The notes under the pieces: model-generated | Database searches by the model: none | What the model was told of the DNA's origin: nothing | The model's input: the letters and a program-made list of their open reading frames with translations, nothing else | Position numbers and translations under genes: made by a program | Shown here: positions 9,301 to 16,766 of the stretch, piece after piece | Position numbering within the stretch: the first letter of the stretch is position 1 | Layout: each line of letters starts with the position of its first letter | Source of the DNA: Jatrophihabitans cynanchi | GTDB taxonomy: Bacteria > Actinomycetota > Actinomycetes > Mycobacteriales > Jatrophihabitantaceae | Assembly: GCF_027247405.1 (NCBI RefSeq) | Contig: NZ_CP097463.1 | Span: forward strand, 1,550,001 to 1,614,000 | DNA length: 64,000 bases | Reading direction: 5' to 3'

Positions 9301-9509
9301 CAGGCAGGCACCTGCTTGTCCAGGAAGGACTGGATCTGGGCCACCGACATCGTCGAGGAGTTGTAGAACTCGCTGTCGCTGATGATGTTTCCGGCCTGCC
9401 ACTCGGAAGCGGTGAGCGCCGCCGACGACGGTGCGGGACCGGCGACGACCGCAGCCGCGGCCAGCACGGCGGCCGCCGCCGACAGCAGCGCTACCACGCG
9501 CCGGCTCAT
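6384..9509 (-). CDS. Secreted FG-GAP/VCBS repeat protein with N-terminal hydrolase-like domain
   Basis: 1041 residues from the ATG at 9509, chosen because MSRRVVALLSAAAAVLAAAAVV followed by ...PSSAALTASEWQ is a clear signal peptide with likely cleavage after Ala-Leu/Ala. Residues ~30-285 form a Cys-containing globular domain; its GINPQVLLVLVQKEQGLVQ segment resembles the catalytic-Glu helix of lysozyme-like enzymes. From ~290 to the end lie about fourteen repeats of ~55 residues, each with a DVDGDGRxD calcium-binding motif, a DGSLWLYRN strand and IGxSGW. These build a seven-bladed-type propeller (two rings if fourteen). One copy (near forward 7945) has lost its aspartates. Probably a cell-surface glycan-binding or wall-remodelling protein; no sortase motif is seen. 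Confidence 0.85.
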   Translation of the reverse strand: MSRRVVALLSAAAAVLAAAAVVAGPAPSSAALTASEWQAGNIISDSEFYNSSTMSVAQIQSFLDKQVPACASGYTCLKDYSTRTSSHAAQAGICAAYTGRSSETSAAIFYNVGRACGINPQVLLVLVQKEQGLVQATMPSQYAYDFATGANCPDSTGCDASSKGFFNQVYLAAYQFRYYRLHPTFYNYIAGRNNSIQYNPNTSCGAGTVFIQNQATAGLYIYTPYQPNAAALANLHGTGDKCSAYGNRNFWVFFNEWFAPPSEPFDRGGMIATKPDGTLWYYRNGGTPTHPFSSAVQIGLSGWQHLSRLTSGDVDGDGRTDLIGVRPDGSLWLYRNNGTSLPYSGRTRIGAYGWNAFDTLVAADVDGDGRSDLIARTPSGQLWLYRNTGTVSSPYAPGIRIGASGWQAFRTLVAADVDGDGRSDLLGVKANGSLWLYHNGGAPTAPFRRAAQIGVSGWTGFRQLIAQDVDADGRADLIGSKSDGSLLLYRAGASITRPYSSRVTIGTSGWQAFDRLLSGATPVPRAQQSADLIAVRPDGSGTLWRYQAQPPTKIIPVRQMIGAYGWSAFDRTMLGDVDGDGRADLVATKPNGTLWLYRNTGSASHPYGHAVRIGAYGWNAFDRIALGDVDGDGRADLVARRPDGSLWLYRNGGSVTHPFGKRAMIGTSGWNIFDRILLADVTGDKRVDLIATSADGTQWLYPNRRSLSRPFSGRNQTGLTGRQDFSAMAAADFTGDGHADVLYRERNGVVSLAQDGGQSRWPDGIRVGLGNWNGYAQIMAGDVDGDGLADVVTIDSRGGLWLFPNTGAAAQPLLARTQVGVSGWNAFATVLQGDVDGNGVPDLVGVRTDGSLWLYLGVISATRPFPTRARIGLSGWTGFPRLVLGDFTGDGRPDLLGITAANAAWLYPNTGNMSEPFSYASRELVSAPGVRATDLLTAVDLNGDGMADLLAKRADGTAWVSLSRHVPDQPFAAPVQVATGWQGYDRIVAGDLDANGRADLVARDTAGALWLIRADGRGELTLHPRQRIGISGWQSFTLLAL

Positions 9510-10162
9510 CGGGTCACCGTGATCGTGACGGGGTCGGACGAGCCCGTCGCGCTGGGCGAGGTGAACGTCACCACGGCGGTCCACGCGCCCGGGCTCAGCT
9601 CGGCTCCGGGAATGGTCAACACGCCGCACGACGTGGACGACGGCGTGATGGTGGCCTTGTGCGACGCGGTCCGGGTGAGCGAGCCGCGGCGCATGGTGAG
9701 CGTGCAGCTGCCGTCACGGATCACCTTGTCCTCGACGTTGGCACCGACCTCGGCGACCTGTTGCGCCGCACTCCAGTCGTGGAAGCTCAGGAAGATCCGC
9801 ACCGTGCTGACCGGCCGGGTCGTGGCGGGCCGGGTGGACGGTGCCGTGGACGGTGCCGTGGTCGACGCGGTGTTCGACGCGGTGGTCGTGGCCGGCCGGC
9901 TGTCGGTCGGCAGCGCGGTGGAAAGACCACTGTCCGTGGGCACCGGGGTGCTTGGCGAGTTCGGCAAGCTCGATGCCGGGTCGCTCGAGGACGACGCGGC
10001 GCCCGGCGCACCGGTGGTGCACGCGCTGATGAGGGTCACGGCAGCGGCGACGGCAGCGACTACGGCGACGAGTCCTGGGCGCAACTCGGCTCCCGAGTGG
10101 TCTGGGGCTGGTGTTAATGGTGGTGCCCGAGTGATGTGGGGGGTGGACTCACGGTACCCCAC
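9506..10162 (-). CDS. Putative secreted lipoprotein, Ser/Thr-rich linker
   Basis: Ends in an ATGA overlap with the FG-GAP protein, so the two form a transcription unit. A hydrophobic stretch LVAVVAAVAAAVTL ends in the lipobox ISAC, then come ~70 residues rich in Ser, Thr, Pro and Ala (a flexible wall-spanning linker), then a C-terminal beta-rich domain of ~100 residues with paired cysteines (DGSCTLTM and STSCGVLTIPG) and an Ig-like ending DPVTITVTR. Start is uncertain: I use a GTG at 10162; the frame also has a TTG at 10195. It probably sits in the outer leaflet of the membrane. No named family recognised. Confidence 0.65.
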   Translation of the reverse strand: MGYRESTPHITRAPPLTPAPDHSGAELRPGLVAVVAAVAAAVTLISACTTGAPGAASSSSDPASSLPNSPSTPVPTDSGLSTALPTDSRPATTTASNTASTTAPSTAPSTRPATTRPVSTVRIFLSFHDWSAAQQVAEVGANVEDKVIRDGSCTLTMRRGSLTRTASHKATITPSSTSCGVLTIPGAELSPGAWTAVVTFTSPSATGSSDPVTITVTR

Positions 10163-10226
10163 GATCCAGGGCCGACCAGGCCCAAACAGGTGCAAACCCT
10201 CAGCCCACGAGCGATTCGCGGGCGGT

Positions 10227-11081
10227 TCAGCGCCCCCGGCCCAGCCACCGGGCCACGACGGCGCGCGCGCCGAGGCCGGCCCGCAGCACCACCCGGACCG
10301 GCCACCAGCGCCAGCCGGCGTAGCGCCGCGACAGGTACGCCCAGACGCTGCGATGCCGGTCGGCGGCCAGCTGCGCCCGGTCGATCGCGTCCTGTTGCCG
10401 GCTGCCCCCGATCACTACCGCCGACGGGACGTAGACGTTGTGCCAGCCGGCCTTGGCGAACCGCTCACCGAGCTCGAGATCCTCCAGGTAGACCAGTTGG
10501 TCGGCCTCGAAGCCGCCGATGGCGTCGAACGCGTCGCGGCGCAACAGCACGCAGGTGTCCACCAGCCAGCCGGTGGTGCGCTCGGCCGGCGCCTCGCGTG
10601 CCCGCCGGTATGCACCGGTCCAGCGGTTGTTCGGCAGCCACCGTCCGAACAGGGCGTGCCCGATCCCGCTGGACAGCGAGGGCACCGACCGCGCGGACGG
10701 GTACACCGTGCCCTGCGCGTTCTGGATCAGCGGGCCGAACGCGGCGCCACGAGGCCACCGGCGGGTGGCGGCCAGCAGGGCGTCCAGCGAGCCGGGCGTC
10801 CAGATCACCGCCGGGTCGGCGAGCGCGACGAACTCTGCGGTGGTGTCACGCACCCCGAGGTTGGCGGCGCGGCCGTAGGACACCTCGCCGGTCTCGACCA
10901 CGCGCAGCGCGCTCGCGTCGATCGCGTCCGCCAGCTCGACCGGCTGCGCGCCGTGGTGTGCGAGCACGATTTCCAGCGGCGCGGCGGTCGCGATCCGGAC
11001 GGACTCGAGGAACGCGGGCAGACCGGGCGCACAGTCGTGGATCACCGCGACGACTGCGACGGGCTCCCCGTGGCTCAACAA
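10227..11081 (-). CDS. wbbL: GT2 rhamnosyltransferase, WbbL-type
   Basis: 284 residues. A TTG start is used (tandem TTG codons at 11081 and 11078, with AGGAG just upstream favouring the second); no ATG/GTG lies early enough to keep the first strand VAVVAVIHD. Features of GT2: PAFLESVRIAT, the ALADPAVIWTPGSLD region where the metal-binding DxD/NxD normally falls (here ADPA, divergent), GWLVDTCVLLRRDAFDAIGGF and LEDLELGERFAKAGW (acidic ED). In M. tuberculosis WbbL (Rv3265c) adds rhamnose to decaprenyl-PP-GlcNAc, priming arabinogalactan; the same neighbourhood (manB, LCP) supports that role here, but the acceptor polymer in this organism is not shown. Confidence 0.8.
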   Translation of the reverse strand: MLSHGEPVAVVAVIHDCAPGLPAFLESVRIATAAPLEIVLAHHGAQPVELADAIDASALRVVETGEVSYGRAANLGVRDTTAEFVALADPAVIWTPGSLDALLAATRRWPRGAAFGPLIQNAQGTVYPSARSVPSLSSGIGHALFGRWLPNNRWTGAYRRAREAPAERTTGWLVDTCVLLRRDAFDAIGGFEADQLVYLEDLELGERFAKAGWHNVYVPSAVVIGGSRQQDAIDRAQLAADRHRSVWAYLSRRYAGWRWWPVRVVLRAGLGARAVVARWLGRGR

Positions 11082-11182
11082 CGCTCCTGGCGGACGCGGG
11101 ATGGGTGTTCTGGCAGCCTACCGGCGGCCGGACACTCGGCGAATCGCCCCCGCGGTTACCGGGTTCGGCCCGATCGCCGGGC

Positions 11183-11188
11183 TAGCCT
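11183..11188 (+). promoter_or_regulatory. -10-like TAGCCT before the first LCP gene
   Basis: TAGCCT plus eight bases then GTG; consistent with leaderless or near-leaderless transcription, and divergent from wbbL. Confidence 0.45.
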
Positions 11189-11196
11189 TCGCAGTC

Positions 11197-12681
11197 GTGG
11201 CCGACACGCAGCCCGATCGGACCCCGGCCCGTGCGCGACCGGTGCTCAGCGCGCGCACCCGGTTCGGGCTGCGCGTGAGCGTCGCGGCCCTCTCGTTCGT
11301 GCTGCTGGTCGGCAGTGGCTACGCGTGGGCGACGTTCCAGAACTTCACCAGCGACGTCCCGCACGGTGCGCCGGTTCCCGCACTCGCCAAGGGGCAGAGC
11401 GATCTCGACGGCCACGACACGAACGTGCTGCTCGTCGGCAACGACAGCAGGGCCGGGGCCAGCCGCGCCGAACTGAAGGCGCTCAGCGCGGGTGGTGGCG
11501 GCGGCGGCGCCAACACGGACACGATGATGGTGCTGCACGTTCCCGCGAACGGTAAGGCCCCGACGCTGATCTCGATCCCGCGCGACTCGTGGGTGACGAT
11601 TCCCGGCTACGGCAAGGGCAAGATCAACTCCGCGTACGGCGACGCGTACACCAGCGCGAAGAACGCGCACCGCAGCGAGCAGGACGCGCAGAGCGCCGGG
11701 CTGTTGCAGACGATCAAGACGATCGACCTGCTCACCGGGCTGCACATCGATCACTACATGCAGGTGAACCTGCTCGGGTTCTACCGGATCAGCAACGCGA
11801 TCGGCGGCGTGAGCGTGTGCCTGAACGCCGCGCAGAACGCCCGGACCGACTCCGACGCGTACGGGCACGGGTACTCCGGCATCGACCTGCCCAAGGGCGT
11901 CTCGGTGATCAAGGGCAAGCAGGCGCTGGCGTTCGTGCGGCAGCGCCACGGGCTGCCCAACGGGGACCTGGACCGCATCAAGCGACAGCAGTACTTCCTC
12001 GCCTCGGCGTTCGGCAAGATCACCTCAGCGGGGGTGCTGCTGAACCCGTTCAAGCTGCACGACCTGCTCACCGCGGTCGGCTCGTCGTTGCTCACCGATC
12101 CGTCGCTCGACCTGCTCGATCTCGCCCGGCAGGTCCAGTCCGTGGCCAGCGGCACGATCAGGTACCTGACGATTCCGAACCTCGGGCCGCAGCTGATCTA
12201 CCCGGACGGCATCGAGACGGCGATCGTGGGTGTCGACACCGCGGCGATGCCCGGGTTCATCCGCCAGTTGCGCGGCGAGGCGGCCGATCCGGACCTGGCC
12301 GCGGCGAAGGCGGCCAAGCCCGCGACGGTCACGCTGGACGTGTTGAACGGCACGGACATCGTCGGCCTGGCCGGCCGCAACGCGGCAGCGCTGCGCACGC
12401 TGGGCTTTCACGTGGACGTCGTCGACTCCGCCGGCAACACCGCGTCCAAGACGCTGATCCAGTACCCGGCTGGCGCCCAGGCGGCGGCGAAGGCGGCCCG
12501 GGCAGCGGTCCCCGGCGCACAGCTCGTGCTGACCTCGACCGTGAAGCGGGTCACCGTGGTGCTCGGCACCGACGGGCGGCAGGCGGCCACGCTGGCCCGT
12601 TCGCCGAGCAGCGCGACCACCAGCCACGCGCCCGCGAAGCCGGCGCGCAAGGCCAACGGCGGCCTCGGCTGCATCAACTGA
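11197..12681 (+). CDS. LytR-CpsA-Psr (LCP) family protein with C-terminal LytR_C domain
   Basis: 494 residues from a GTG preceded by TAGCCT eight bases upstream. One N-terminal membrane segment (VSVAALSFVLLVGSGYAWA, about residues 26-45) anchors an extracytoplasmic LCP domain: NVLLVGNDSR, TDTMMVLHV, the Arg-containing SIPRDSWV, INSAYGDAY, and FVRQRHGLPNGDLDRIKRQQ. A LytR_C domain follows (VTLDVLNGTDIVGLAGRNAAALR, about residues 370-460). LCP enzymes move undecaprenyl/decaprenyl-linked glycopolymers onto peptidoglycan. Ends with a single Cys (GLGCIN). The adjacent wbbL and manB suggest the substrate is the polymer primed by WbbL. Confidence 0.93.
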   Translation: MADTQPDRTPARARPVLSARTRFGLRVSVAALSFVLLVGSGYAWATFQNFTSDVPHGAPVPALAKGQSDLDGHDTNVLLVGNDSRAGASRAELKALSAGGGGGGANTDTMMVLHVPANGKAPTLISIPRDSWVTIPGYGKGKINSAYGDAYTSAKNAHRSEQDAQSAGLLQTIKTIDLLTGLHIDHYMQVNLLGFYRISNAIGGVSVCLNAAQNARTDSDAYGHGYSGIDLPKGVSVIKGKQALAFVRQRHGLPNGDLDRIKRQQYFLASAFGKITSAGVLLNPFKLHDLLTAVGSSLLTDPSLDLLDLARQVQSVASGTIRYLTIPNLGPQLIYPDGIETAIVGVDTAAMPGFIRQLRGEAADPDLAAAKAAKPATVTLDVLNGTDIVGLAGRNAAALRTLGFHVDVVDSAGNTASKTLIQYPAGAQAAAKAARAAVPGAQLVLTSTVKRVTVVLGTDGRQAATLARSPSSATTSHAPAKPARKANGGLGCIN

Positions 12682-12742
12682 GCCGCACTGCGCCGGCTGA
12701 GTGCCCGGCGCGTGCTCAGCGGGTTCTCGGCGCCCGCGACGG

Positions 12743-12748
12743 TAGCCT
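12743..12748 (+). promoter_or_regulatory. -10-like TAGCCT before the second LCP gene
   Basis: TAGCCT, six bases, GTG. Having its own promoter means the second LCP gene need not be co-transcribed with the first. Confidence 0.5.
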
Positions 12749-12754
12749 CGGACC

Positions 12755-14005
12755 GTGCCCAGCCCCAGCTCCGACGACGCCGCCAGCGGTGGGCCGGGGC
12801 AGCGCGGCGCGCTGCCGGCCCTGCCGCCGGAGCTGGACCCGCGCGGCCGGCGGGTCGCCCGCAGGGAAGCTCGCAGCACCCCCGGCCCGACGGCACGACC
12901 GGCCCGGACCGGGCCGGCACGCACCAAGCTGATCGTGCTGGTGGTGTGCACCGCGCTGTCCGTCGGGCTGGTCGCCTTCGCCGGCACCTACTGGTGGAGG
13001 TTCCACCAGTTCAAGTCGAACCTGAGCCGGCTGGACATCTCCGCCGCGCAGGCGACGAGCCCGGGCGACATCGACGGCGGCGACCAGAACATCCTGGTGG
13101 TCGGCAACGACGACCGCACCGACATGACCGATGCCGAGGTGCACGAACTGCACACCGGACGCAGCGGCGGCAGCCTGAACACCGACACGATGATGATCAT
13201 CCACGTGCCGGCGGACGGCTCCCGCGCCACGCTGATCTCGTTGCCGCGCGACTCGTACGTCGCGATCCCCGGGCACGGCAAGGCGAAGCTGAACTCCGCC
13301 TATCCCGACGCCTACACCGCCGCGCACGGCAGCCGGGCCAGCAAGCGCACCGCGGGCGCGAACCTGCTGGTGCGCACCGTGCAGGCGCTGACCGGCCTGC
13401 ACGTGGATCACTACGTGCAGGTCGACCTCCTCGGCTTCTACCGCATCAGCAACGCGATCGGCGGTGTCACGGTGAACATGTGTGCCGCGGTGAAGGAGAA
13501 GAACTCCGGCATCCACCTGCACAAGGGCAAGAACGTGATCAAGGGGGTTCAGGCGCTCGCGTTCGTCCGGCAGCGCTACGGCTTCCCGAACGGGCTGGGC
13601 GACCTGGACCGGGTCAAGCGCCAGCAGTACTTCCTCACCGCCGCGTTCCGCAAGATCGTCTCGGCCGGCATCGTGCTCAACCCGTTCAAGCTCCAGGATC
13701 TGCTCGGCGCGATCTCCAGTTCGCTGTACGTCGACCGCTCGCTCGACCCGCTCAAGCTCGGCAGGCAACTGGAGAACCTCACCGCCGACAAGATCACCGG
13801 CAAGACGATCCCGACGGACGGCTTCGCCGACACGGACGTCGGCAGCGTGGTCGTCGTGCACCCGAGTGCCGTGCAGGCGTTCGTGAACGCGGTCGTGCAC
13901 CCGGCCGCGACGAAGTCGGCGACCCGCAAGGCGACCGCTGCCAAGAGCACGAAGAAGGCCACCAGCACGAAGACCGCTGCCATCGACGCGAAATGCATCT
14001 ACTGA
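12755..14005 (+). CDS. LytR-CpsA-Psr (LCP) family protein, second tandem copy
   Basis: 416 residues from a GTG six bases after a TAGCCT hexamer. It starts with a ~55-residue cytoplasmic Pro/Arg-rich tail, then a membrane helix (LIVLVVCTALSVGLVAFAGTY) and an LCP domain very close to its upstream neighbour (NILVVGNDDR, TDTMMIIHV, SLPRDSYVAI, LNSAYPDAY, FVRQRYGFPNGLGDLDRVKRQQYFL). It lacks the LytR_C domain of its neighbour and instead ends in a Lys/Thr/Ser-rich tail (KSTKKATSTKTAA) and a Cys. Adjacent paralogues often act redundantly on peptidoglycan-linked polymers; the different tails suggest divided roles. Confidence 0.92.
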   Translation: MPSPSSDDAASGGPGQRGALPALPPELDPRGRRVARREARSTPGPTARPARTGPARTKLIVLVVCTALSVGLVAFAGTYWWRFHQFKSNLSRLDISAAQATSPGDIDGGDQNILVVGNDDRTDMTDAEVHELHTGRSGGSLNTDTMMIIHVPADGSRATLISLPRDSYVAIPGHGKAKLNSAYPDAYTAAHGSRASKRTAGANLLVRTVQALTGLHVDHYVQVDLLGFYRISNAIGGVTVNMCAAVKEKNSGIHLHKGKNVIKGVQALAFVRQRYGFPNGLGDLDRVKRQQYFLTAAFRKIVSAGIVLNPFKLQDLLGAISSSLYVDRSLDPLKLGRQLENLTADKITGKTIPTDGFADTDVGSVVVVHPSAVQAFVNAVVHPAATKSATRKATAAKSTKKATSTKTAAIDAKCIY

Positions 14006-14006
14006 C

Positions 14007-14726
14007 ATGGGCTCACCCGAGCAGTTGTTCGCGGACCTGCTGGCGGCCGATCCGGGCCGCCCGTTCATCACCTACTACGACGAGGCCAGCGGTGAGCGCA
14101 CCGAATTGTCGGCGCGATCGCTGGCCAACTGGGTGAGCAAGACACACCACCTGCTGACCACCGAACTCGGCCTCGGCGCGGGTGACAGCGCACTGCTCGC
14201 GCTGCCCGCGCACTGGATCTCGCTGCCGCCGCTGCTGGGCGTGCTCACCGCCGGGCTGGCGTTCACCGACAACCCGGCGCAGGCGGCGGTCGCGTTCGTC
14301 TCGCCCGACACCGTGGCTTCGGCCGGCGCGGTGCCCGACCGGTACGCGGTAGCGCCGGACGCGGCGGCGGTGGGCTTCCGGGACGACCCGCCGGGCGGCG
14401 CGCTCGACTTCGTGGCCGCGGTGCGTCCACAGGCGGACGCCTGGGCGAGCGTGCACTTCGGTGCCGGCCCCGGCGATCCGTGCCTGGACGGGCACAACCG
14501 CGGCGAGGTCACCGAGTGGGCGCGGCGACGCGCCGAGGCGCTGGGGCTGTCGGCCGGCGCGCGCGTGCTGTGCACCCGGGACTGGGTTACCCAGGTCGAC
14601 TGGCTGGACACCGTGCTCGCCCCGCTGTCGGTGGGCGGCTCGCTGGTCTACGTCCGCAACTGCAGTGACGAGGACGTGCTGAGCCGCCGCGCCGGGCAGG
14701 AGCGCGCGAGCGTCCGCATCCGGTGA
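14007..14726 (+). CDS. TIGR03089 family protein
   Basis: 239 residues; its ATG follows the LCP stop almost directly. The actinobacterial TIGR03089 family (Rv3268 in M. tuberculosis) resembles the N-terminal part of acyl-CoA synthetases/AMP-ligases without the ATP-binding core: PFITYYDEASGERTELSARSLANWVSKTHHLL, then GDSALLALPAHW and a C-terminal ATRDW-like segment (CTRDWVTQVDWLDTVLAPLSVGGSLVYVRN). Catalysis is therefore unlikely and function is unknown. Its constant place after cpsA in actinobacteria suggests a link with envelope synthesis. Confidence 0.88.
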   Translation: MGSPEQLFADLLAADPGRPFITYYDEASGERTELSARSLANWVSKTHHLLTTELGLGAGDSALLALPAHWISLPPLLGVLTAGLAFTDNPAQAAVAFVSPDTVASAGAVPDRYAVAPDAAAVGFRDDPPGGALDFVAAVRPQADAWASVHFGAGPGDPCLDGHNRGEVTEWARRRAEALGLSAGARVLCTRDWVTQVDWLDTVLAPLSVGGSLVYVRNCSDEDVLSRRAGQERASVRIR

Positions 14727-14735
14727 CCGGCCGAG

Positions 14736-14754
14736 CCATAGGGCAGCGCTATGG
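14736..14754. promoter_or_regulatory. Inverted repeat CCATAG-N7-CTATGG, candidate LysR operator
   Basis: A perfect 6-bp palindrome with a 7-bp spacer lies 57 bp upstream of the YeiH-type exporter gene. It contains ATAG-N7-CTAT, which fits the T-N11-A type binding sites of LysR regulators. A LysR gene is the next but one gene on the same strand, so autoregulation or exporter control is a fair inference. Confidence 0.55.
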
Positions 14755-14811
14755 GCGGCCCAGGCAGCCGAGCGGTGCCGCGGGGCGCCCCGGCCGGGAA
14801 CAGTTCGACAG

Positions 14812-15828
14812 GTGAGCGCCACGACCCGCCGAGCCGACCCGCTGCGTGCGTGCGCACCGCTGGTCCCGGGTGTCGCGTTGGCTGCCGCGATCGCGCTCGT
14901 CGCCACCGGCATCGGGCACGCGCTGCCGTTGCTCGGCGCCCCGGTGGCCGGGCTCCTCCTCGGGGTCGCGCTCAGCCGCGCCGTGGCCGCGCGTCCACCA
15001 CTGCAGCCGGGCGTGGCGTTCGCCGGGCGGACCCTGCTGCAGGTGGCGGTCGTCCTGCTCGGGTCGGCGCTGTCGTTGCGGCAGGTGGCGCACGTGGGCG
15101 CGTCGTCGCTGCCGGTGATGCTCGGCACGCTGGCGGTCTGCCTCGCACTCGCCTACCTGCTCGGCCGGTGGCTCGGCATCGGACGTGACCTGCGCACCCT
15201 GATCGGCGTCGGCACCGGCATCTGCGGCGCGTCGGCGATTGCGGCGGTGAGCCCGGTGATCCGCGCCCGCAGCGCCGACGTGGCCTACGCGATCTCGACG
15301 ATCTTCCTGTTCAACCTGGTCGCGGTGCTGGCCTTCCCGCCGCTCGGCCACCTGCTCGGGTTGAGCCAGCACGACTTCGGGCTCTTCGCCGGGACGGCGG
15401 TGAACGACACGTCCTCGGTCGTGGCCGCGGCCAGCACGTACGGCTCGTCGGCGACCGACTACGCGGTGGTGGTCAAGCTGACCCGGACCCTGATGATCAT
15501 CCCGATCTGCCTCGGGCTGGCGGCGCTGACTCGCAGCGGCGAGCGCGAAGCCAGTGCACTGCGGCGGGTGACCCGACTGGTGCCGTGGTTCCTGGTCGGG
15601 TTCATCGTGCTCGCCGCGCTCAACTCGCTCGGCTGGGTTCCGTCCGCAGCTCACCAACCGCTGCGGGACGCTTCGGTCTTCCTGATCACGCTCGCCTTGA
15701 CCGCGATCGGGCTGCGCACCGACGTCGCCGGCTTGCGCCGGGCAGGATCGCGGCCGTTGCTGCTGGGCCTGCTGCTCTGGGTCGCGGTGGCCGGGACCAG
15801 CCTCGTCCTGCAGTGGGCGGCAGGATAG
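14812..15828 (+). CDS. YeiH-family (UPF0324) putative sulfate/sulfite exporter
   Basis: 338 residues from a GTG. The protein is almost wholly hydrophobic with about ten predicted membrane helices and carries the family core GVGTGICGASAIAAVSPVIRA, followed by AYAISTIFLFN and GTAVNDTSSVVAAA. UPF0324/YeiH proteins are inner-membrane carriers, often annotated as sulfate exporters from limited evidence. It is directly followed by a LysR gene, as yeiH is paired with yeiE in enterobacteria. A palindrome upstream may be the operator. Confidence 0.9.
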   Translation: MSATTRRADPLRACAPLVPGVALAAAIALVATGIGHALPLLGAPVAGLLLGVALSRAVAARPPLQPGVAFAGRTLLQVAVVLLGSALSLRQVAHVGASSLPVMLGTLAVCLALAYLLGRWLGIGRDLRTLIGVGTGICGASAIAAVSPVIRARSADVAYAISTIFLFNLVAVLAFPPLGHLLGLSQHDFGLFAGTAVNDTSSVVAAASTYGSSATDYAVVVKLTRTLMIIPICLGLAALTRSGEREASALRRVTRLVPWFLVGFIVLAALNSLGWVPSAAHQPLRDASVFLITLALTAIGLRTDVAGLRRAGSRPLLLGLLLWVAVAGTSLVLQWAAG

Positions 15829-15833
15829 GGCGC

Positions 15834-16748
15834 GTGCCCCTTCCCGCCTGGACCCCCGACCTGTCGACACTCGAGCTGTTGCTGTCGGTCGCCGAACTCG
15901 GCAGCGTGGGACGTGCCGCGACGGCGCACGGGATCAGCCAGCCGAGCGCGAGCGCGCGGCTGTCCCGCCTGGAACGACGGGTCGGTGTCGCCCTGCTGGT
16001 GCGTACGTCCCGCGGCAGCGAGCTGACTCCTGCGGGCGAGGCGGTGGCGACCTGGTCGCGCGCGGTGGTGGATGCCGCGCAACTGCTCACCGACGGCGTG
16101 CTCACGCTGCGGGCGGACCGGTCGGCGCGGTTGCGGGTCGCCGCCAGCCTGACCGTGGCCGAGTACCTGATGCCGCCGTGGCTGCTCGCGCTGCGCCGCG
16201 CCCATCCCGGCCTCGAGGTCGCGGCCTCCGTCGCGAACAGTGCCGGGGTCTGCGCCCGGGTGCTCGCCGGTGATGCCGACCTGGGCTTCGTGGAGATGCC
16301 GTCCGTGCCGAGCGGGCTCAGTGCCGTGCAGGTCGGGACGGACCGGCTCGCGCTCGTGGTCGCGCCCGACTACCCGCTGGCCGCGCGGGCGGCGACCGGC
16401 GTGTCGGCTCGTGACCTGTGCGATCAGCCGTTGCTGGTGCGCGAGCCGGGATCGGGCACCCGCGAGGTGTTCCTGTTGGCGATCACCCCCGCGCTCGGCG
16501 CGCGGCCGGGGCTGCCGCATGCCACCGAACTCGGCTCGACGACCACGATCCTGGCGACCGCGCGCGCCGGCGGCGGGATCGGGGTGCTCAGCGCCAGGGC
16601 CGCGGCGGCGGACCTGCGGGCCGGGACCCTGGTCGAGATCGGTGCGCCCGAGCTGGATCTGCGGCGGCCGCTGCACGCCGTCTTCCTCGGCCGTCGCCCG
16701 AGCCCGCTGGCCAACGAGCTGATCCAGCTCGCCCTTGCCGGCGGCTGA
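15834..16748 (+). CDS. LysR-family transcriptional regulator
   Basis: 304 residues from a GTG 5 bp after the exporter stop; an upstream extension of this frame lies inside the exporter gene and is rejected. N-terminal winged HTH: LELLLSVAELGSVGRAATAHGISQPSASARLSRLERRVG, residues ~10-50, with typical LysR spacing, then LLVRTSRGSELTPAG. Residues ~95-300 are the periplasmic-binding-like effector domain (LRVAASLTVAEYLMPPWL). Likely regulates the adjacent exporter. In the YeiE group the ligand is sulfite; nothing in the sequence proves that here. Confidence 0.92.
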   Translation: MPLPAWTPDLSTLELLLSVAELGSVGRAATAHGISQPSASARLSRLERRVGVALLVRTSRGSELTPAGEAVATWSRAVVDAAQLLTDGVLTLRADRSARLRVAASLTVAEYLMPPWLLALRRAHPGLEVAASVANSAGVCARVLAGDADLGFVEMPSVPSGLSAVQVGTDRLALVVAPDYPLAARAATGVSARDLCDQPLLVREPGSGTREVFLLAITPALGARPGLPHATELGSTTTILATARAGGGIGVLSARAAAADLRAGTLVEIGAPELDLRRPLHAVFLGRRPSPLANELIQLALAGG

Positions 16749-16766
16749 CGTGGTAGGCATCAACGC

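Noticed and set aside
14798-14806. GAACAGTTC near the YeiH-type gene as SOS box
   Set aside because: Spacer is one base instead of four, so it does not fit the LexA consensus.
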